Positions 58,501-64,000 of a stretch of 64,000 nucleotides of DNA are shown piece by piece. Under the pieces are notes generated by a model. The model saw only the letters and a list, made by a program, of their open reading frames with translations. It ran no database searches and was not told where the DNA came from. Both the position numbers and the translations under genes were made by a program. How positions within the stretch are numbered: the first letter of the stretch is position 1; each line of letters opens with the position of its first letter. Location: NCBI GenBank assembly GCA_021791495.1, contig JAJYWN010000075.1:81702-145701 (forward strand), in the 5' to 3' direction. The stretch comes from Bacillota bacterium (GTDB lineage: Bacteria; Bacillota; Sulfobacillia; JAJYWN01).

Positions 58501-60446
58501 GCAGTGCGAACGGTGCGAGGAACGTCTACTTGGACAACGTTGAACTGGACGAGGCACGCCGGCGCTGGTGGCAGGCGGTGTCCGACTACCAGCTGGCGGT
58601 GGAGGAGGTGAGGACCGCCGAGGCCTTGGGGCGGGTGACAGTCCAGCCCGTTTTGGCGGCGCGCTCGGCCCCCCACTACCACGCCTCGGCCATGGATGGC
58701 ATCGCCGTCCGGGCGCGCGACACCTATGGCGCATCCGAGACTTCGCCCGTCACCCTTGAGCCGGAGACCGGATATCACCCAGTGGACACCGGCGACCCCT
58801 TGCCACCTGGCTTCGATGCCGTGGTAATGATCGAGGACGTTCACTTCCAGGACCAACAGGCTGAACTCATCGCCGCCGCCAGCCCCTGGCAGCACGTGCG
58901 CGCCGTGGGCGAGGACATTGTGGCCACTGAACTGGTGGTTTCCGCCAATCACCGGCTGCGTCCGGTGGACTTGGGGGCCCTCCTGAACGCCGGGATCCTG
59001 ACCGTCAAGGTGCTGGCGCGACCGCGCGTGGCTCTCATTCCCACCGGCGATGAGATCATCGAACCCGAAGAGATGCTGCGCCGGCCCTTACGGCCGGGCG
59101 ACATCCTGGAGTCAAATTCGCGGGTCCAAGCCGGCATGGTCGTGGAGGCGGGAGGGGATCCGGTGAGGCACGCGCCCGTGCCCGACGACCGCGACGCCCT
59201 CCGCACGGCCTTGCGCGGCGCCTTGGAAGAGGCCGACGTGGTGGTTTTCAACGCCGGGTCGTCGGCGGGGTCGGAGGATTTCACCGCCGCCACAATCGCC
59301 GAGTTCGGTGAGGTGCTGGTCCACGGGGTGGCCATCAAACCCGGAAAGCCGGTCATCCTGGGCCGTGTGGGCGACAAGCCCGTGGTGGGAATTCCCGGTT
59401 ACCCGGTGTCGGCCCATCTGACTTTCGACCTCTTCGTGGTGCCGCTGCTCTACCACCTTCAGGGGCTGGCCCGCCCCTCGCGCCCCGTGGTTAAGGCGCG
59501 GATGTCGCGCAAGCTGACGTCCCCGGCCGGACAGGAGGAGTTCGTCCGCGTGAAGGTGGGGCGGGTGGGGGCGAACCTGGTGGCCGCCCCCATCTCGCGG
59601 GGTGCCGGAATCAGCATGTCGCTGGTCCGCTCGGATGGCACGGTCCGTATCCCGCGCTTGGTGGAGGGGATCAACGAGGGCGACGAAGTCGAGGTGGAGC
59701 TGTGGCGCGACCCGGCTTCCGTGGACTTGACCACGGTGGTCGTCGGCAGCCACGACCCGGCTCTTGATCTGCTGGGAAGTCTCATGGCGGCCGCCCATCC
59801 GGGTTTCTCGCTGTCGTCGGCCCACGTCGGCAGCTTGGGCGGGCTGGTGGCTCTGCGGCGCGGTGAGTGTCATGTAGCAGGGACGCATCTTCTTGATGAG
59901 GAAACAGGGGACTACAACGTCTCCTACATCCGGAAGTACGTCCCTGGCAGGCGGGTCCACCTCGTCACCCTGGCCTTTCGCGAACAGGGGTTGATGGTGG
60001 CGCCGGGGAACCCCAAGGGGATCAGCGGTTTTGCCGACTTGGCGCGTTCGGGGGTGCGGTTCATGAACCGCCAGCGAGGCGCCGGTACCAGGTTGCTGTT
60101 GGACCACGAGCTACGGATGCTGGGGATCTCACCGTCGGCGGTGGAAGGTTACCGGCGCGAGGGCTACACTCACACTGAGGTGGCGGCGGCTGTGGATTCG
60201 GGCAGCGCCGATGTGGCCTTGGGCGTGCGGTCGGCGGCGGCCGCCTTGAACGTGGATTTCATCCCGGTGGGGCAGGAGCGTTACGAACTGGCCATCCTGG
60301 ATGAGAACATGGAGGCGCCGGTGGTGAAGAACCTGCTGGCCACTTTGGTGTCGCCGGCTTTCAAGGACGCGCTAATGGCGATGGAAGGTTACGACACTTC
60401 GGAGACTGGGCGCGAACGGGTGGTCGAGCCGGAGTGGAAGTCGTAG
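58497..60446 (+). CDS. MoeA fused to a periplasmic-binding-like (LysR-substrate-type) domain
   Basis: 649 residues starting in the stop of moeA. Residues about 1-410 are a second MoeA: SAMDGIAVRARDTYGAS, GDPLPPGFDAVVMIEDV, LIPTGDEIIEP, NAGSSAGSEDF, KPGKPVILGRVGDKPVVGIPGYPVSAHLTF. Residues about 415-640 form a PBP-like domain (VVVGSHDPALDLLGSLM, RRGECHVAGTHLLDEETGDYNV, LMVAPGNPKGISGFADLARSGVRFMNRQRGAGTRLLLD) of the kind fused to MoeA in many Clostridia and archaea. The domain may bind molybdate, tungstate or a cofactor precursor inside the cell. Having both a plain MoeA and this fusion is common in tungsten users and suggests specialisation for two metals. About 380 bp of mostly non-coding DNA with a MITE-like element follows. 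Confidence 0.9.
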   Translation: MSSANGARNVYLDNVELDEARRRWWQAVSDYQLAVEEVRTAEALGRVTVQPVLAARSAPHYHASAMDGIAVRARDTYGASETSPVTLEPETGYHPVDTGDPLPPGFDAVVMIEDVHFQDQQAELIAAASPWQHVRAVGEDIVATELVVSANHRLRPVDLGALLNAGILTVKVLARPRVALIPTGDEIIEPEEMLRRPLRPGDILESNSRVQAGMVVEAGGDPVRHAPVPDDRDALRTALRGALEEADVVVFNAGSSAGSEDFTAATIAEFGEVLVHGVAIKPGKPVILGRVGDKPVVGIPGYPVSAHLTFDLFVVPLLYHLQGLARPSRPVVKARMSRKLTSPAGQEEFVRVKVGRVGANLVAAPISRGAGISMSLVRSDGTVRIPRLVEGINEGDEVEVELWRDPASVDLTTVVVGSHDPALDLLGSLMAAAHPGFSLSSAHVGSLGGLVALRRGECHVAGTHLLDEETGDYNVSYIRKYVPGRRVHLVTLAFREQGLMVAPGNPKGISGFADLARSGVRFMNRQRGAGTRLLLDHELRMLGISPSAVEGYRREGYTHTEVAAAVDSGSADVALGVRSAAAALNVDFIPVGQERYELAILDENMEAPVVKNLLATLVSPAFKDALMAMEGYDTSETGRERVVEPEWKS

Positions 60447-60539
60447 GATTGGCCGGGTCGACCGGAGGGTTTGGCGGCGTGGGCCTGGCTCCGACCCAAA
60501 GGCCGACCCAAAGGGTAATCCTTGCATTCGGCCTCGACT

Positions 60540-60718
60540 GAAAGAGCATTTTTTCCCACTTTATCCGGCATCATCGCCGTCGGAGGGGTTCAGGGAGGTT
60601 TCGAGGGAGACCTAGTTGACCGGATCGACCATGTTCTGTCAACTGAAGGAGGACCCCGAGGAGGCGGAGGCGGATCAGATGGCCTCCAGCCTACCGAAAG
60701 GGGAAAAAATGCTCTTTC
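60540..60718. mobile_element. MITE-like element with 18-bp perfect terminal inverted repeats
   Basis: GAAAGAGCATTTTTTCCC (60540-60557) is repeated as its exact reverse complement at 60701-60718. The 143-bp interior lacks a credible gene. The element sits in the 379-bp gap between the moeA-PBP fusion and moaA. No transposase and no clear target-site duplication were seen. It could instead be a long-range structured leader of moaA. Just outside it, GACCCAAAGG occurs twice in tandem near 60493-60515. Confidence 0.45.
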
Positions 60719-60825
60719 GTGAATCCTGGGAAGCAAGATTTCCCAATCCAACCGCCAATGGACGGCGGAGTCAACAGGGCAGGGCCACAAGGGCTCCGGG
60801 GATTCGCTCGTAGGGGGGGTAATCA

Positions 60826-61926
60826 GTGATCACAGACTGCGTTGACGGGTTTGGACGAAAAATCAACTACCTGCGGGTTTCCATCACCGATCGCTGCAAC
60901 CTCCGGTGTGTTTACTGCATGCCCGAGGAGGGTGTGGTCTGGCTGCCCCATGATGACATCCTGCGCTACGAGGAGATCGAACGTATCGTCCGGGTGGGCG
61001 TGGGACTGGGCATCGACCGGGTGAGGGTGACGGGCGGCGAACCTTTGGTGCGGCGCGGTGTGGTGGAGTTCATCGGGCGGCTGGCGGCGATTCAGGGTCT
61101 GCAGGATATCTCCCTCACCACTAACGGCGTCAATTTGCCGGAGATGGCGGGGGCTCTGGCGAGCGCGGGGTTGAGGCGAGTTAACATAAGCCTCGACACC
61201 CTGCAGCCGGAACGGTTCGCCCAGGTATCAAGGGTGGACGCCCACGCCAAGGTCCTGGCCGGTGTGGAGGCGGCGCTGGCAGCGGGCTTGCACCCGGTCA
61301 AGTTGAACGTGGTGGTATTGCGCGGTTTCAACGACGACGAGGTGGCCGACTTTGCCGCGCTGACCTTGACGAGGCCCGTGCACGTGCGGTTCATTGAGCT
61401 GATGCCCCTGGGCGAAAGTGGGAAGATCGAGGAAGACCGTTTCGTGGCCTCAGCCGAGATCAAGGCCCGGCTGGAGCGCGTCCGGCCCTTGCTGGCGCCA
61501 CCGCCGGTTCCCGGGCAGGGTCCGGCCGAGTATTTCCAGTGGGGCGAAGGCGCGGTCGGCACGGTCGGGTTCATCAGCGCTATCAGCGAACACTTCTGCG
61601 CCTCCTGCAACCGGTTGCGGCTGACAGCCGACGGGCGTCTCCACCCCTGCCTGGCCATGGACCGGACCGTCGATATCCGGACGGCCCTGCGCGGCGGGGC
61701 CGACGACCGGGAAGTGGCCGGCATTATTTTGGAGGCCGTGGGCCGCAAGCCTCGCCGGCACTACATGTCGGCGGGCCTGACGGGGGCCGTGGCCGAGGCC
61801 GCCGCGGCCGATCCGGCCGGGGATGTGGAAGGCGACGCCGCAAGAGGTGTCGACTCACCGGCCGACGATGGTCCCGCCGACCATGAGGAGATCAAGCGGC
61901 GCCGCATGTTCCGCATCGGGGGCTAG
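60826..61926 (+). CDS. moaA: GTP 3',8-cyclase MoaA
   Basis: 366 residues from GTG 60826. Radical SAM enzyme making the first molybdopterin precursor from GTP. The N-terminal cluster motif CNLRCVYC, VRVTGGEPLVRRGV, ISLTTNGVNL and NISLDTLQPERF are followed by the C-terminal second [4Fe-4S] site CASCNRLRLTADGRLHPCLA. The C-terminus is the required GG of MoaA (FRIGG). An Ala/Asp/Gly-rich insert of about 45 residues (from AEAAAADPAGD to PADHEE) lies just before that tail and lengthens the protein relative to relatives. Confidence 0.94.
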   Translation: MITDCVDGFGRKINYLRVSITDRCNLRCVYCMPEEGVVWLPHDDILRYEEIERIVRVGVGLGIDRVRVTGGEPLVRRGVVEFIGRLAAIQGLQDISLTTNGVNLPEMAGALASAGLRRVNISLDTLQPERFAQVSRVDAHAKVLAGVEAALAAGLHPVKLNVVVLRGFNDDEVADFAALTLTRPVHVRFIELMPLGESGKIEEDRFVASAEIKARLERVRPLLAPPPVPGQGPAEYFQWGEGAVGTVGFISAISEHFCASCNRLRLTADGRLHPCLAMDRTVDIRTALRGGADDREVAGIILEAVGRKPRRHYMSAGLTGAVAEAAAADPAGDVEGDAARGVDSPADDGPADHEEIKRRRMFRIGG

Positions 61927-61967
61927 ACGGCAGGCAAGGCAGGCTCGGCAAGGCTGGCGAGGCGAGC

Positions 61968-62495
61968 GTGGCGGAGGGAACGCAGTTGGAATTGGGAAAC
62001 GACAGGCCCTGGGCAGCTTTAAACCACTTCGACGAGCGGGGGCACGCCCGCATGGTGGACGTGGGAGGTAAGGACGTCACGCGGCGTGAAGCCGTGGCGC
62101 GCGGGCGCGTGCGGATGAGCGCCGAGACCTTGGCCTTGGTTAAGGCCGGCCGTATGGCCAAGGGTGACGTCCTCGGCGTGGCGCAGGTGGCGGCAGTGAT
62201 GGGCGCCAAACGGACCCCCGACCTCGTCCCCATGTGCCACCCCATTCTCCTAGATGGGATCGAGTGCGACCTGAGCGTGAACGAGGCTGAATCGGCCGTT
62301 GATATCGAGGTGCGGGTGCGAACGACCGGGAAGACGGGGGCCGAGATGGAGGCCTTAACTGGGGTTTCCGTGGCAGCGCTAACGGTCTACGACATGTGCA
62401 AGGCCGCCGAAAAGGGTATGGTTATCGAGGACGTCCGCCTTGTCGTCAAGAGCGGCGGGAAGAGCGGCGATTACCGGCGGCCGGGGGAAGTGTAG
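61968..62495 (+). CDS. moaC: Cyclic pyranopterin monophosphate synthase MoaC
   Basis: 175 residues from GTG 61968. Signature pieces are ALNHFDERGHARMVDVGGKDVTRREAVARG, KGDVLGVAQVAAVMGAKRTPDLVPMCHPI (catalytic His/Cys region) and VRTTGKTGAEMEALTGVSVAALTVYDMCKA. With MoaA it makes cyclic pyranopterin monophosphate. It follows moaA by 41 bp and precedes a MOSC gene. moaD and moaE, needed for the next step, are not in the window. Confidence 0.94.
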   Translation: MAEGTQLELGNDRPWAALNHFDERGHARMVDVGGKDVTRREAVARGRVRMSAETLALVKAGRMAKGDVLGVAQVAAVMGAKRTPDLVPMCHPILLDGIECDLSVNEAESAVDIEVRVRTTGKTGAEMEALTGVSVAALTVYDMCKAAEKGMVIEDVRLVVKSGGKSGDYRRPGEV

Positions 62496-62574
62496 GACGA
62501 ATTCGGGCAAGCCGCCACCGCCGGGCAGAGCACGTTGCGGGCGGGCGGCGGATCCACGTGTTGGAGGAGATACC

Positions 62575-63057
62575 TTGGCACAAGTAGGCAAGATACTGGC
62601 CGTCTGCACTAGCCCTAAGAAAGGCATGCGGAAGACGAATATCGGGCGGGGACTCCTGGCCGTCGAGCACGGACTGGAGGGCGACGCCCACGCCGGCAAG
62701 TGGCACCGGCAGGTGAGCCTGCTGGCCATGGAGAGCATTCAGAAGATGATCGAGAAGGGCTTGACAGTGGGGCCCGGCGATTTCGCTGAGAACCTGACCA
62801 CCGAGGGGCTGGACCTTCCGGCGCTGCCCATCGGCACTCAGGTGCGCGTCCTCCATCAAGCGCTACCGGGTGCGCTCCTGGAAGTCACCCAGATTGGGAA
62901 GGTCTGCCATAGCCATTGCGCCATCTATGAACTGGCCGGCGATTGCGTCATGCCGCGGGAGGGCATTTTCGTCCGGGTGCTCCGGGGCGGGGAAGTGGAA
63001 GTCGGGGACAGTCTGGAGATTCTGGAGCCGGACGCGGCGGCGACGGCAGGAAGCTAA
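62575..63057 (+). CDS. MOSC domain protein
   Basis: 160 residues from TTG 62575 (GGAGGAGA upstream). The MOSC fold is seen in LLAVEHGLEGDAHAGKWHRQVSLLAMESI, GPGDFAENLTTEGLDLPALPIGT and LEVTQIGKVCHSHC, which carries the conserved Cys used by this superfamily to bind molybdopterin or sulfur. Stand-alone MOSC proteins beside moaC and mogA are common in Clostridia; a role in cofactor carriage or sulfuration is likely but unproven. Confidence 0.9.
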   Translation: MAQVGKILAVCTSPKKGMRKTNIGRGLLAVEHGLEGDAHAGKWHRQVSLLAMESIQKMIEKGLTVGPGDFAENLTTEGLDLPALPIGTQVRVLHQALPGALLEVTQIGKVCHSHCAIYELAGDCVMPREGIFVRVLRGGEVEVGDSLEILEPDAAATAGS

Positions 63058-63131
63058 CCGGTCGACCGATTGCCGCACCGGCCACTGATGGCAGGCTACA
63101 ACTTCTCCACGGTCTGAAAGAGGGTGCGTGA

Positions 63132-63656
63132 GTGGCTTTTTCCGTCGGAGTATTGACCGCCAGCGACCGTGGGTCGCGCGGCGAGCGCGAAGACGTCAGC
63201 GGCAAGGTCATCGCTGAGATGGTGTCCACCATCGGTGGCGAGGTGACCTCCTATCGGGTGGTGTCGGACGACCTTGAAGCCTTGAAAGCGGCCATGATCG
63301 AGATGGCCGACCGCGAGAAAGTTACCCTCCTCCTGACGACCGGCGGGACCGGCTTTTCGCCCCGCGATAATACGCCCGAGGCCACCGCCGCGGTAGCGGA
63401 GAGGCAAGTTCCCGGCATACCCGAAGCCATCCGCGCCTACAGCATGAAGATCACTCCGCGGGCCATGCTTTCGCGGGCCACGGCCGGTATCCGCGGCCGG
63501 ACCCTCATCATCAACATGCCTGGCAGCCCCAAGGCCGTCCGCGAGGTGTTGGAGTTCATTCTCCCGGTGCTGCCCCACGGACTCGACGTGCTGGCCGGGG
63601 ATGTCGCCGACTGCGGGCTGCCGGGGCAGGGAGATGTGATGAAGAAGAAGGAGTAG
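63132..63656 (+). CDS. mogA: Molybdopterin adenylyltransferase MogA/MoaB
   Basis: 174 residues from GTG 63132. SVGVLTASDRGSRGEREDVSG, LLLTTGGTGFSPRDNTPEAT and LIINMPGSPKAVREVLEFILPVLPH are the MogA/MoaB signature. The enzyme adenylylates molybdopterin before MoeA inserts the metal. It ends the cofactor cluster; a Lys-rich C-terminus (MKKKE) precedes the stop. Confidence 0.93.
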   Translation: MAFSVGVLTASDRGSRGEREDVSGKVIAEMVSTIGGEVTSYRVVSDDLEALKAAMIEMADREKVTLLLTTGGTGFSPRDNTPEATAAVAERQVPGIPEAIRAYSMKITPRAMLSRATAGIRGRTLIINMPGSPKAVREVLEFILPVLPHGLDVLAGDVADCGLPGQGDVMKKKE

Positions 63657-63677
63657 GAGGAGTAGGGCCGCAGACCG

Positions 63678-63706
63678 TTGACACGCCTGGCCACCGGGGT
63701 TAAGGT
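63678..63706 (+). promoter_or_regulatory. Candidate promoter for the acyltransferase gene
   Basis: TTGACA (63678-63683), 17-bp spacer, TAAGGT (63701-63706), about 80 bp before the TTG start at 63789. The -10 hexamer is the same as in the promoter at 35140-35168. Confidence 0.4.
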
Positions 63707-63788
63707 GAGGAAGTGTGATGGGCCGGTCGGCGGCAGTTGCGGGCGGCGCGCCCCCAGCCAAACCAATTACGGCAGAGAAGGCACAGCG

Positions 63789-64000
63789 TTGGACAAGACG
63801 GGGCGAGGGCCCGAACGGTACTACGACATAGACTGGGTCCGCGTTATCGGCGTCTTGTCCGTGTTCACTTTCCCTACCACCATGTACTTCAACACCTGGG
63901 ACTGGCACGCCAAGAATAAGGTGACGACCACCGCCATCCAGCCCTTGGGTCTGACCTTCCTGGTCTGGATCATGCCCCTGATGTTTGTGGTATCAGGGCT
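63789..64000 (+). CDS. Acyltransferase 3 family membrane protein (3' end outside window)
   Basis: The first 70 residues or so, from TTG 63789 (AAGG, 7-nt spacing). YYDIDWVRVIGVLSVFTFPTTMYF and WDWHAKNK followed by PLGLTFLVWIMPLMFVVSGL match the N-terminal helices of the acyltransferase_3 (OafA/NodX-like) family, integral membrane proteins that O-acylate sugars or other surface molecules. The usual catalytic His of the first helix region (as in FH/FFH) is not obvious here, where FPTTMYF is read. The ORF runs off the window. Confidence 0.7.
   Translation, partial: MDKTGRGPERYYDIDWVRVIGVLSVFTFPTTMYFNTWDWHAKNKVTTTAIQPLGLTFLVWIMPLMFVVSG

Noticed and set aside
1..64000. CRISPR arrays, rRNA and tRNA genes, replication origin, phage attachment sites
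   Set aside because: Looked for regularly spaced repeats, conserved rRNA stretches and tRNA T-loop/anticodon patterns in the intergenic regions; none seen.

Overview
The window is GC-rich DNA from a bacterium that looks like an anaerobic member of the Bacillota (Clostridia/Moorellia/Limnochordia-like). The signs are strong GGAGG-type ribosome binding sites, many GTG and TTG starts, SLH and copper-amine-oxidase-N surface proteins, a BMP-type nucleoside ABC system, a TupABC tungstate transporter, a MoeA fused to a periplasmic-binding-like domain, and a NAD-linked multi-subunit formate dehydrogenase. The lineage is inferred from gene content only.

Layout. 1-5.9 kb is an accessory, decayed region: a truncated sensor kinase with no usual start codon, an IS630 transposase remnant lacking its catalytic core, the last 20 codons of an hsdM-like gene coupled to a RhuM gene, a HEXXXH putative metalloprotein, and an XRE/ImmA-like plus PIN toxin-antitoxin module in which the peptidase motif is degenerate and the PIN gene is frameshifted. 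6.0-12.7 kb encodes a NuoF-like subunit, a Cys-type formate dehydrogenase catalytic subunit, a NuoE-like subunit and FdhD. 12.7-24.5 kb holds membrane and secreted proteins, an iron alcohol dehydrogenase, a 1242-residue secreted HEXXH protein, an amidase and a YtcJ-type amidohydrolase, followed by an IS-end-like repeat cluster. 24.8-28.3 kb has an M50 protease, an MFS exporter and an Eis-like acetyltransferase. 28.5-33.4 kb is a nucleoside ABC importer. 33.4-35.1 kb has a GNAT, a LysE exporter and an Lrp regulator.

35.2-39.3 kb (minus strand) is an acyl-CoA dehydrogenase/etfB/etfA/CDP-alcohol phosphatidyltransferase operon. It ends in a glutaredoxin-like gene that ordinary ORF calling misses, because an in-frame TGA replaces the first Cys of its CxxC motif. 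A 7-bp hairpin with a GUC loop lies at the right distance downstream, so this is a strong candidate selenoprotein. 39.7-46.9 kb has an orphan gene behind a perfect 22-bp palindrome, a CrtI-like oxidoreductase, an acetamidase/formamidase, and a PadR-controlled FtsX-type ABC exporter with a symmetrical operator/promoter. 46.9-51.9 kb has a surface glycosidase-like protein split from its SLH anchor by a frame change, and an MFS exporter. 52-54.4 kb encodes thiolase and 3-hydroxyacyl-CoA dehydrogenase, which fit with the ETF/acyl-CoA dehydrogenase operon in short-chain acyl-CoA metabolism. 54.4-63.7 kb is a tungsten/molybdenum cofactor block (structured leader, tupABC, moeA, moeA-PBP, a MITE-like element, moaA, moaC, MOSC, mogA) that would supply the metal cofactor of the formate dehydrogenase. 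The window ends inside an acyltransferase gene.

A pervasive feature is the presence of Gly/Ala/Ser/Pro-rich inserts or tails in about a dozen otherwise conserved enzymes and transporters (FdhA, FdhD, amidohydrolase, M50 protease, ABC ATPases, GNAT, MFS, MoeA, MoaA and others).
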